64,000 nucleotides of DNA, taken from assembly GCA_964017125.1 (NCBI GenBank), contig OZ024902.1, positions 54,223,767 to 54,287,766 on the forward strand, written 5' to 3'. The notes below the pieces were generated by a model that was not told where the DNA came from, ran no database searches, and saw nothing but the letters and a program-made list of their open reading frames with translations. Positions 53,020 to 62,988 of the stretch are shown one piece after another. Both the position numbers and the translations under genes were made by a program. Source of the stretch: Flabesymbios commensalis (lineage: Eukaryota > Annelida > Polychaeta > Terebellida > Flabelligeridae). Position 1 is the first letter of the stretch; every line of letters starts with the position of its first letter.

Positions 53020-55812
53020 CTGAGGAGGGAGAAACACAAACAATTAATTGTAAATATTGCTACAAATAAACATAATATGTACATACACAAATTACTCGAA
53101 AATGTTAAAGGTGAGAAGGTGACACACAGTTGTTTTCTAATTACTGCTCTTGATTTATTATGTTTAAAAATTGTATCCTGAATATGTATATTCTCTAATA
53201 AAAAAATCATGCAGATTATTTCTACAGTAGTTACCTAAGTTTCTCTGAAGCATGCATTGTACTTGTAGGTGGTCGGAGTGAAATAAATAATCATATCCCT
53301 TACTGGTAATTAAATTGATAATCATGTCTACTCCTACAAGCTTTGACTTGCATTACATCTTGCATTATAATTTATGTATTTATATTTCGCTAATCAAAGT
53401 CAAAAATGATTGACAAATGAGCCAAATTCTATAGCTTTTCACTATGTGATACATTTAGACATGTAAAGAACAAAATTATCCCTGAGTGAGACACAACTTC
53501 AAGTGGCTAAAATACATACTTATAATGTAGCGCTTTAACCCTTACAGTGTGGAGATCAACTTTAGTCGTCAGAATCTGACGTCTGTAGACGATCCCCGCA
53601 CTGTAAGTTACCAGTGAAAGAGGTATTCAAATGAATCCGGAACAGCTAACTAAGACTTCTATGATGATTTCAAGGTGAAAAAACTCCTTTGCTTGCGATG
53701 TTTATTTACAAATTAATTCAGCGCTTTAAGGGTTAAGATATATAATTCCAAAATTTATGGCAATTTATATGAACAAAAACAATTATTGTGGCAGACTTAA
53801 TAGCTTGTATGGATGATGGTATATATTTTAATTGTATGTTGTACAATTAAATCATTGCTTTAGGTCACTTTTTGGCACAAATGGTCTTTTAAGTGACATT
53901 ATAATACAATAAAAACGTTGTAGTAAATTGATGACATGAATGATGTGCAGATGATGTTGTGAGGGTGGGGGTGATAGGGCATGGTGGGTTATTGAGAGCG
54001 TTTTCCTTCAACACACTCGTAGGTTGAATTCTTCCTTTTCCCGCATGCCACATGCATTTTTACTGCAACAGTGTTGGCTACTAGTACAAAGCTTAGAATA
54101 TCCTACTAGGACACTACAGGCCAGAAGAACCGCCATTGGTCGCCATTGTAACAGTATTAAAACTGCCCAGCCTGGGGATCGAACCATCGACCCTGATATT
54201 GTGATGCCTGAGCACTACAAATCTAGCCAAAGAATCGACTCATTGGCCAGAGTAGTAATCATTCCAGTCCACCATACACATACCCGGCTATATAATTTAG
54301 ACTTTATAATCAGAAGATAGGTAAAAATGAATATGTAATCAAAGAATATAGAAGCACATTTGAATTAAATTGATAAAATCTCATGATTCGATCAAAAATA
54401 TTTCAATTGTACTAGTACAGTAGCTAGCCCATCAAGTAGTAGCTAGCCCATCGAGAAAAAAAATTGTTTGCATTTTTGGAATTCAAAAGCTAGTGAAACA
54501 ATGAATTCTATAGGAACTTTAAAATACGAAGAAATTCAGGATTACAGTGTCATAAATTTCATATAATGTGCAGTACACAAATATTTCTAGTGAATCTTTG
54601 GTTTGAAAAACAATTCTTCAAACTTTTCAAGAAATGAGCTGTAAATTTATGCAATATTTTCAAAATAAAATTACAGAATTGGACATTTGGAACAACTAGA
54701 TAGCTTGCACATTGTCTCAGGATATCCATGACCACGTCACACAGACCAATTGTAACAGATTTTAGTGCATAATATATGCTCTCGCCTGCAATCAAGTTAC
54801 ACACTGGCACTGGCAGTACACATATCACACATTTTATTTGAGTCAATATAATTAAGAATAATAGGCCAGCCGGCCACCATAAACCCTCGCCCTGCCTGCG
54901 TGACAGACAATTTTCAAGGCGCATCATTTTACAGTAGGCCTACAGGCCTATTGGTCCACCTATCTAACAGTTTGTCTTGTATAATACATTTTAGTAAATG
55001 ATGGTCGCGAGTCTACCAATTTTGAATTAGATCAAGTTTATATTTTTTAGGGCATATCCCCCCTGAAACCACACATTTTGTTTTCTAGTAAGATTCTTAC
55101 TTTAGCTATCTGGCACAGTTTTCCCGATAAAACTCATATTAAATCAATAATGACCTCAAGTCAGCCCTGCATAGTTTGCCAGATATCAGGCATTGTTAAT
55201 TATTGGCCGATAGTCTGCCATTTTGTATTTGATCGAGTTGAAACTTTTCAGGGCATATTCCTGCCTAAAACTTCACATTTTTTAAATGGTCTAGCTATGT
55301 ATGTGTACATGTATCTGGTACGGTTAGCCAGATATCAGGCATAAAAAAGTTCATTATAGTCGATGTTAGGCCATTTAGGTAGGTCAAAGTTCAAAAACCC
55401 CAAAAGCCACATACATCTACACCGGTCCTAAGCTGCTAAGGGATGTGTGTGTGCAATATATGAAAGAAATCATCCCATGGGTTTCCAAGTTCCTCTTCTC
55501 TACAGTATACAGTCCACTTATACAGTATGCTCTACAATATACATGTACTTATACATGTATGTATCTTTGTTCATTTATATTTTCAATATTATATTTCTGC
55601 AAAAAGCATACCATCATTACACAATTTATGAATTGTGCTTTTTACAGGAAACATGTCTTCACCACGCTTGCATTCTGGTGATCCATTGACAATGTGTCCT
55701 TTATTTTCATGTGATCTATTCTTCTCATCAAAAATAACACCTTCTCCATTTGATAGTGCAGTTACATCCTGATCAGTGGAAGAAGTTGTCATGGCTCTTG
55801 ATGTGGGAATTT
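52001..55812 (-). CDS. Class II PAQR receptor (membrane progestin receptor-like), two coding exons
   Basis: Main exon 53019-52001 and N-terminal exon 55812 to about 55663 (start codon 55792-55790). Joined, they give about 382 residues, usual for the family once the ~45-residue N-terminus is counted. PAQR proteins are seven-helix membrane proteins with cytosolic N-termini; class II members bind progestins and signal from the plasma membrane. Evidence: LLFQEPYVNHGFRA, HNEVVNVWTH at the start of the core, a VHYVAFMVDYAGIGLYGLGS helix, and PGKCDYFFHSHQCFH with the family histidines. LFQEPYI and HNE.VNVWTH match mPR alpha/beta type receptors (PAQR5/7/8) better than AdipoR. The exact orthologue cannot be named. 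Confidence 0.88.
53535..53736. mobile_element. TTAA MITE (CAGTGYGGAGATC family), copy 3, intact ends
   Basis: Ends TTAACCCTTACAGTGTGG and CAGCGCTTTAAGGGTTAA, with both TTAA present. Central palindrome GTCGTCAGAATCTGACGTC. Best-preserved of the three copies. Confidence 0.85.
54040..54250 (-). mobile_element. Candidate tRNA-derived SINE
   Basis: On the - strand, TGGCTAGATTTGTAGTGCTC (A-box region) is followed by GATGGTTCGATCCCCAGGC, a near-consensus B box. The sequence after it runs to about 54040 without an obvious tail. Confidence 0.5.
54990..55390. repeat. ~148-bp satellite family, second locus, two units
   Basis: ACCACACATTTTG (55068) and CTTCACATTTT (55271) with flanking CTATCTGGCACAGTTTTCC and GCCATTTTGTATTTGATCGA match 40337-40985. 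The spacing is longer because extra sequence lies between the units. Confidence 0.7.
55663..55812 (-). CDS. PAQR N-terminal coding exon
   Basis: Acceptor TTTTCTTTGCAG precedes AAATTCCCACATCAAGAGCC and the ATG at 55792-55790, so a 5' untranslated exon lies further upstream. It encodes a polar, probably disordered MTTSSTDQDVTALSNGEG... Two donors are possible: CGTG/GTGAAG at 55663 leaves phase 1 and joins the main exon in frame; CCT/GTAAAA at 55646 leaves phase 0 and would need another exon. I chose the first for phase. The link to the main exon is inferred from order, strand and phase. Confidence 0.6.
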
Positions 55813-56409
55813 CTGCAAAGAAAACATAGTTAAAATTAACATGTGTTCTGCTGAATTATTTGTATCTATTTTTTTTGTTTTTTTCAGGAAAAATATGTTT
55901 ATTTATGAAAAATGTATACATACTAGTCTGAGCTTGACGTGAATAGCATGTTCAACGTCAGAGATTGACAGCATAGCAAAAGCTGTGGTTTTCTATGCTA
56001 GTGGTCAGTGTACGCTAAGACTAAAAATTTCATGAAAAATGTGAGGGTAGCCCTATTTAGATGATAAATTCAACTATGAAGACAGGTCTTTAAGTCCCCA
56101 TGTTAAGGCATTTTTCTAATGAGATGTACATCTGTCATTACAGACTAAATTAAAAATCATTGATCAAACAATGACACAGTAATTTGTTGCGCACCATATT
56201 TTTGGGACACAACTTTACGAATGGCAATGATTACAGACTCTGTATAGCACACAGAGTCTGTTATTACGGACTAATGTATACATGATACAACAAAGTGAAT
56301 TGATTGAAAAGCTGTTAGCGTCCATCACTAACTATTTTTACTACATTGAGCACTTATAATTATATAACAGGCCTTTAAATGTTTGATTTCGCAGTCCTTA
56401 ATGGAGTAT
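55813..56409. other. Upstream of PAQR coding exon; no promoter identified
   Basis: Expected to hold the 5' untranslated exon or part of an intron. A palindrome, ACAGACTCTGT...ACAGAGTCTGT, lies at about 56232-56262. Confidence 0.45.
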
Positions 56410-56623
56410 CAGGTGAAGTAAAGGTGCAGAGAGCCCGACCAGACTAATCGCTCAGTCGACTCTTGAAAGCTGCTATTGCTCTTGGTTTCAATAGCAGCTG
56501 GTGGAAGGTGATTCCAATCTGGTATAGTTTTGTACAAAAAGGAATCTCGTCCCAGCATGGTGTTAGCCCTAATGTGTTTAAATGATTGTTTATTTCCACC
56601 ATGAGTTCTTTCATCTGTTGGGG
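56410..56623 (-). mobile_element. LINE reverse-transcriptase C-terminal remnant
   Basis: On the - strand it reads THGGNKQSFKHIRANTMLGR, then DSFLYKTIPDWNHLPPAAIE, a pattern common at the end of CR1/L2-like RT proteins (F..RTI..WN.LP). Short and 5'-truncated. Confidence 0.65.
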
Positions 56624-56705
56624 TTAAAGGGACTGGCTCAGGCTAAATTCATCAAAAAATCGGTGATTTTATTTTGGCTTAATAATATGACCATATGTGA
56701 CGTGA
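56624..56705. mobile_element. Partial TTAA foldback MITE (AGGGACTGGCTC family)
   Basis: TTAAAGGGACTGGCTCAGGC, AAATTCATCAAAAAATCGG and AATATGACCATATG match one end of 32246-32608. The rest is missing. Confidence 0.7.
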
Positions 56706-56999
56706 CATATCGGCACCCCGACTAATGTCTGAGCTTTAGATTTTGAGTTAAGGCCATGTTAATATTTTGTGCTATTTTTTTTTTACGCTTATCGGAAATA
56801 CAATTTCAAAGCAATACAAGTACAAAATATTGAAGACACCCTAGTTTTAGTTCTCATATAAAAAATGATTTTGTTTGAACTATTTACACTATTTGTCAAT
56901 TATATTTAAACTTTGTAGGTCATTTCCACAAAATTTTTCGATATGTAGTGATTAAGTTTTCAAATATTGTTTTATCGATGATTTCCTAATCTAATGGTT

Positions 57000-57856
57000 T
57001 TATTACAAATCCTTCAGAATAAAACCATTAGATTCGTTCTAGATCTTACCCCACGTAGCCATATAGGGTACTCTGAATTTAATCGGGTAAATTGGCTCCC
57101 GGTTTGATTCAGAGTACAAGAAATTGTTTCAACTAACATGCATAGACTGATCCATGGAAATGCTCCTCTGTACTTAAGGGAGGGCATTTCCATGGTCCAG
57201 GAATGACACTCCTATAACACCAGAAATAGTGTTCTCTCTTTGGTCCTGCCTAGGGTCAACAGTTCGGGAGACAAATCGTTCTCATACATTGCCGCTAGTT
57301 CTGGAACCAGCTACCAATCCCCATTCGAGCAACTGAAAACCCTTTACATTTTCGCTCATTAATAAAAAAACACTTTATGTCATTGGTAAAAACTGCAGAA
57401 GAAAACATCTTTATTTAGCCAGGTAATTTTTTTTCCAATGGTTGGTAGCTGCGTCCAGGTCTGCCTTAGTCATCTCAGTCTTGGACTAGTCTCGCGGCTG
57501 GGCTGCCTGAGGTAGGAATAAAGTAATTACTTATATCATTGTAATTTATCACTGGATATATATCTATTCTAGTCTATAATTTATTTCCGCTAATTTATAT
57601 TATGATATGCTTATTCATGTTTTTATTGGGCATCATCCTTTTAATGTGATAGGCCTATGTGACGCCTTTAATATTTACTTAGGTTGGAAATATTTCCATC
57701 CTCACTCCTGCCGCTGCCATTTTGCCAACATGGACCACTGTGGAAATAAGATTTTGTCACTAGACTTCTTTCAGTGTTTTTATACCTGGTGACAAGTATG
57801 GTGGCACCCTGTATTTATATATGGTGATGTTTACATGTACTTTTCACTGAATAAAG

Positions 57857-57951
<95 letters not shown>

Positions 57952-57955
57952 CATG

Positions 57956-58036
<81 letters not shown>
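57000..58036 (+). mobile_element. LINE 3' fragment with (CTAT)n tail
   Basis: From about 57009 the + frame gives LQNKTIRFVLDLTPRSHIGY, NRVNWLPV, MHRLIHGNAPLYLREG and HSYNTRNS, the RT thumb and C-terminal region, with at least two in-frame stops and a later frame break. About 450 bp of 3' sequence ends at TTCACTGAATAAAGC and then a tetranucleotide run, the usual tail style of CR1/L2-like LINEs. Confidence 0.75.
57857..58036 (+). repeat. (CTAT)n microsatellite
   Basis: About 44 units with one ACATGT interruption near 57950. Likely the expanded LINE tail. Confidence 0.95.
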
Positions 58037-58037
<1 letters not shown>

Positions 58038-59410
58038 GTCCTAAATAATGGAGATATATTTTTAATTTTTTGTACTTTAGAAACTGAGCTCTAGCTCTGT
58101 AGACACCACTTACTAACTCATTTTTTATACGGAGTGGCTATTCATACAGGAAAGTTATAATGGGAGTCAATGGGAGCCCGTCGTTTCGTAAACGAGGCTG
58201 CCCATAAAGTTACATTATGAACTATGGCCTGGGCCCCTTGGGAAACCAGCGTAATACCTGACTAATTGATTTCATATATGTATATGTAATGAATGTATTA
58301 TGCTGAAAGGGTTACCCTTAATAAATATTCTCAAATATGAAGAAGCACGTATAGACCTATACTATAGACGTACGATTAGCCACTGTATTTTTTTTTATAT
58401 CTTGCGACATAAGACCGGTTTTGATGTGGCACGTCAGATATGATGTAAACATGTCCATCTATAGTATAGGCATAGACTAGAACAGCAAAATTTTTCAATT
58501 TTTGTGCTGCGCTTTGCTTTTTTTCTACCTGTACTAGTCTAGGCACTTGTGTAAACATGAAACTGGGGTCTAAAAAAAGGAAATTTATGACGTCGTTTTT
58601 TTATAGTTTTTTGTATATGTAGGAAAAGGGTACAAATGTTATGGTCTCTGAAGGCATAAAAATGTGTTCTATTTATTTGAAAAAATAACTTTTATGATGG
58701 TTTAAACTTAGAACTAGGGTCTGGAAGAAAAATAACGATGAAACCTGTATTATCGCCCAATGTACAGATTTCTGAAAATTAGCTTGTACTTCTATAACTA
58801 AATATTTTGTTCTAGGACCTAGTACAATAAAATAACCTATTGGTACAGTTAAAGTATATATTTTCGAACATGTCTGTAAAATTTTATGAGAATCAAAGGG
58901 GTAGCAGATACTTTTTTCCATGCCACAAAAAATTGGCTTAAAGTGACATTTAGCTTTTTTTTTACATTTGACCTTGACCTTTCACTGACATTATTGAAGG
59001 TCAAGGTCACCGAAAAAAATAATTAAATGTGCAATCACGCCCATAATATTTACCGAACCTAAAAATGTCAGGTTATTATATATTTAAATTAGAAAAAGTA
59101 TTGGCAATGTTAAGAAAAGTTTTGATGTTTTTTCATTTTTATTAAAAAAGAGGCTTTTTCCTGCAAAAACTCTGCGGTTCTTAACAATACCGGAGAAAAG
59201 GCAAATTTGCATAGGCGAAAATGACAATATCTCGAAAACTATTTGAGATATTTAAAAAAAATAAACAGCAAATTGTTCCTGTTTCTTTATAGCTATCACT
59301 GTACCAAATTTGAACATTTTTGGAGCAGCTACAGCATTTCAGTAGAGTGCTGACCATAAAAAAACAGTAAAAAATCACAATTTTTTTCAATGTGTCTCTT
59401 TGTTATTATA
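58037..59410. other. No gene; fragments only
   Basis: 58430-58550 is a piece of the 32246-32608 MITE family (GTAAACATGTCCAT, AGACTAGAACAGCAAAA). A TGACCTTGACC...GGTCAAGGTCA inverted pair lies near 58969-59010. The rest is AT-rich. Confidence 0.55.
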
Positions 59411-59913
59411 GTTGCAGTCAACTTCCACCAGCGTTGGGTGTTTTTCGCCAATTTCTCAGTCAATTCTAAATCAATTTCCATGAAATTTAGCAAGCTATCT
59501 AATTAAGTATTCCGGCGCCTACCCTGAAAATTTCGTGAAATTTGAATGAGTATTTTAAAAGCTAGACCATTTGACATGTAGTGGAATTTCGTGATTGAGG
59601 CTGATAGCGTTTAACCCTTTCACCACTGAAGCCCGTTTTTATGTGCTGAATGCTAAGGCATTCAGCACATAAAAACGGGCTTCAGTGGTGAAAGGGTTAA
59701 TGGGTTTATAGAGGAGCGTCATAATTTGCAAAAACTACATGTCAAATGGTCTAACTTTTAAACTACATAATATTTTTTCTTGAAATTTTCAGGGAAGTTG
59801 CCGTTAGACTAGAAAATAATGCTTGCCAAATCGGAAATCGGATAAAAAATGTGTGAGTAATTGGCGAAAAGCATGCAACGCAAAAGTGGCAGATTTAATG
59901 TGATTTTTACTAT
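59411..59913. repeat. Dispersed ~415-bp repeat, copy 2, interrupted by a palindrome
   Basis: Closely matches 3148-3572 from GTTGCAGTCAACTTCCACC to GCAGATTTAATGTGA. The only large difference is the 90-bp palindrome at 59611-59700. Confidence 0.88.
59611..59700. mobile_element. Perfect 90-bp palindromic TTAA element
   Basis: Two 43-bp arms identical in reverse complement around a 4-base loop TAAG; starts TTAACCCTTTCACCACTGA and ends in its reverse complement. Copy 1 of the host repeat reads GCGTTCAATGGG where this copy reads GCGT-element-TGGG, which shows insertion at a TTAA-like site. Confidence 0.93.
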
Positions 59914-60555
59914 ATACACAAAAAAAAGCCTGTTTCAAAATACATTTTTTGTCGTAACTTTTTTATTCCTTATCCGATTTTGAAAAATAAAGCCTTTTTA
60001 AAATCGTAAGACCCTGTAGAATAAAATTGATCAAGCAGAATTAATGAAAAAGTTAAATTATATTTTATTGTCAAGTGCCTATACTAGTCTACTGCTACCG
60101 AAGCTGTAGTTATGAGCGATAATATAGAATACTGTAAAACCGCGACAACGTCGCGATTTTCCACGATCAACCAGACCTTCTCAGTGAATGTCTAGTATAT
60201 TTGATTCAGAATATCATTTAATCTAGTGATACTGATAGTAATACATTTTTTTGAATTACATTACCAGTGATACGATCTTCAAAAACGTGTGATAAACGTT
60301 CAAAGTGGAACTTCCGAACAGAAAATATTAATTTCAACAAACTGCAAATCTTGGCAAGGGCGCGGCCATTAGTTACTCCGAAAACGCGAAACGGTTGAAA
60401 CTGACAATAAGTTGGGGCAACCAAAGTAACATAATTATTTTCAGTAGGGGTGTCAAGCAAAATCAGGGGCCCGTCTCAACATCATTCTCGCTCAGATATA
60501 GCTCATTTGCATATGAGGATCGTTTCAAGGTTTCAAGATTTCAAGTTTTATTGTA
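59914..60555. other. No recognised feature
   Basis: AT-rich; no supported gene or repeat. Confidence 0.5.
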
Positions 60556-60872
60556 AGGGACTGCTTGCAAACTTTTTTTTTACCTCTGAGAGAAAACAAT
60601 CTTTTTTTTGCAATCAACGTCAGACAATTTTTTTTTAATGTTTCGTCGAAGAATTTTTTTGTCGTATGCTTTCCCTATTATGTAGGCTACCATTTGGTGT
60701 TTTTTCTGGTCAACATATTTTTCATAAATTTCGACAACAAACTTTTTTTTCTGCCCACATTTTCAACAAACTTTTTTTTTCTGACTTTTGTGGCGACAAA
60801 CTATTTTTCTCAATTTTTTTCTAGCCTCTTCCCCCCCCCCCCCCAGATATCAAATGGTACGTCCCTAAAACT
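60556..60872 (-). mobile_element. MITE-like element with poly-A/poly-C interior (AGGGACGTACC end)
   Basis: On the - strand it starts AGGGACGTACCATTTGATAT, then a run of about 14-15 G, then repeated AAAAAAAA-GTTTGTCG words, and ends GCAAGCAGTCCCT. Terminal AGGGAC and GTCCCT form a short inverted repeat. No coding potential. Confidence 0.5.
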
Positions 60873-61204
60873 CTGGCCTCTCGATGTCGTGGAGACATGG
60901 AATACATAGAAATACATATAGATACAGCTGTACAAAACATGGTGATACAATAGGGGCCACAATAACAGTGTAAAAAAAATATAGAGCCTAGTGAAAGTTT
61001 AAAATATATACACATAAAAGATCGTAGATATGTTTAGAACTGGTACATTAATGTAATGATTAGGCAAATTTGTATTAATAGTATATGTATAGTTGAAGAT
61101 GGTCGAATCCACCTTTAATAAATTTAGACAATTTGATAATTACTTTTCCATCTTGAGAGCTTATTAACTCTTAAAATTTATAGGGGAGAGTGAGGCAAGT
61201 TGGG

Positions 61205-61485
61205 CCTATACATGTTAAAGAGGGGGTCAAATGAGTCAACGAGTTTTTTACATTTTCGTAAGCGGCGGGAATTAGGTCACAAGAAATCAGGAAAATAACA
61301 TACCAAAAACGCGCCCCAGAGTGCTCATATCCTCCCTATACATGTTAAAGAGGGAGTCAAACGCAAACGAGGAAATTCAGCGATTTTTTTTCATTTTCGA
61401 AAGCGGCAGAAATTAGGTCACGGGAAATCTGGAAAATAACGTAGGCCTACCCACAGTGAACGTACCAAAAACGCGCTCGATCATA
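61205..61485 (-). repeat. Two tandem units of the dispersed ~130-bp repeat
   Basis: CCTATACATGTTAAAGAGGG, AGCGGCGGGAATTAGGTCAC and TACCAAAAACGCGCCC occur twice; reverse complement of 31775-31905. The units differ by an insertion of about 20 bp containing GTAGGCCTAC. Confidence 0.75.
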
Positions 61486-61506
61486 TATCCCATCGGAAAT
61501 CAGTTC

Positions 61507-62560
61507 CGTTCTTCTTCTTCTTCAAAATACAGCTCACTTTTCTGTATATAGAGTGTTATCGAGCCGGGAATTAACAGGAAGTTTTCCAAGCAAACCCACA
61601 TCCTTACTTACACGTACTTACAGGTACTTAAAGGTTCCTCTTCAGAGCGCAGGCTTCGGCCTTCTTTACTCAGCTCTATATTAAATGGCTGTTTCTTTCC
61701 GACGAGTGGTTTCCAGTTCATTGGGTCTTCTTTGTGTGATAATTTTAATGGCATATTGTGCCAGGCTTTGTCTAGTCGCCTTTCAAAGGCATGTATGGAT
61801 GGGGCGTTTACTACCTCATACGGTAGGCGATTCCACAAGCAGACTATTCTTTGTGTGAAACTAAATTTCCTCAGATTTGTTCTAGAACATTTCTGAAAAA
61901 GTCTTAGGGTATGCCCTCTAGTATTGTGAATGTCTGACTTGTCTTGCGCTTCCAGTTGAGGCGGCAGTTGGGGGTCATATTTTCCTTGGAGTATTTTGAA
62001 GGTTTCATGTCACCTCTTAGTCTTCTGTAAGCTAGTGTTAGTAACTTCAGACTCCTTAGTCTTTCTGGATATTCCATTCCAACCAGTCCTGGGATACACT
62101 TTGTTGCTCTTCGCTCTACGCTCTCTATTATTTCAATGTCTTTAACTGAATGTGGTGCCCAGACTTGGTTTGCATATTCCACAAGCGGTCGCACTAACGC
62201 TTTATATAAGCTCAAGAATGTGCTTTCGTCAAGGTAGGTGTAAGTTCTCCTTATCACCCCCATCACTCTATTTGCTTTGCTGACCATTTCTGTCATGTGC
62301 TCTCGGAATGTGAGGTTTGAGTCTATTATGACCTCTATGTCTTTTTCACTGTTAACTTGATTCAGAGCAATCCTCTCCCCCTTCCAATCTGGTAAACTGT
62401 ATTCCACCAGGTTGGTTTTCCTTACTCCCATAGTCATGGCATGATATTTCTGGGGATGGAAACGGAGGAGCCATATATCTGTCCACAATTGCAAAAAATT
62501 TAGGTCGTTTTGCAGTAAATCACAGTCTCGTTTTTGTATACCCTTTGACTTCCAGGCCGG
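61507..62560 (-). mobile_element. 5'-truncated LINE, CR1/L2-like, with (GAA)n end
   Basis: On the - strand the frame begins GIQKRDCDLLQNDLNFLQLW, then TDIWLLRFHPQKYHAMTMG, LVRPLVEYANQVWAPH and VERRATKCIPGL, then a frame change near 61950, then HNTRGHTLRLF and LWNRLPYEVVNAPS in the next frame. This is the palm end, thumb and C-terminus of a reverse transcriptase. A (GAA)4-5 run at the 3' end (about 61507) resembles a LINE tail. Confidence 0.85.
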
Positions 62561-62600
62561 AGTGCATGCCAGGATCCAGATATACTGGTGTAGGAGTTCT

Positions 62601-62767
62601 ATTTTTCGTCATTTGAAGCTGGTATTGCTATCGCAATTTCCAGCTTCAAATGACGAAAAATACATAAATGTAGTATATATTTGACGAAAATTTGTGTCAT
62701 TTTATGGTTACGTTCATTGACGAATGACGACGAAAATTTCCGTCATGTATGGTAGTGAAAAGGTTAA
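62601..62767. mobile_element. TTAA-type MITE fragment with central hairpin
   Basis: Hairpin 62601-62661: ATTTTTCGTCATTTGAAGCT and AGCTTCAAATGACGAAAAAT around TATTGCTATCGCAATTT. The right end reads GTAGTGAAAAGGTTAA (TTAA 62764-62767). The left half was not found; it may have been lost at the LINE border. Confidence 0.7.
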
Positions 62768-62988
62768 TCTCCTTGAAAATCATAGTAATATCATATATAG
62801 GCCTATGTGTTTTCCATCAGGAAATCATATCCCTCCTTGGGCTTGGCTTTGCAAAATCAAATCTCATCATTGGGAAATTGCGTCCAATTCTTGTCTTATC
62901 CGATATGATTTTGTCGCTGTCGGCAATGTTCGAGTTACTTCTAACATCCTTACATTTGTTTGTGTCGTTTTGATTGAGAATTTTACCC

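Larger units (their letters stand above)
53020..55662 (-). other. PAQR intron 1 (coding part)
   Basis: 2.6 kb holding a TTAA MITE (53535-53736), a fragment of another at 53482-53530 (GAGACACAACTTCAAGTGGC), a SINE (about 54040-54250) and two units of the ~148-bp satellite (54990-55390). Confidence 0.6.

Noticed and set aside
54559-54927. 122-codon hydrophobic frame on the - strand inside the PAQR intron
   Set aside because: No PAQR or other recognisable motif and no usable splice sites in phase; probably chance.
57835-58038. Frame of repeated SIYL
   Set aside because: Translation of the (CTAT)n microsatellite.
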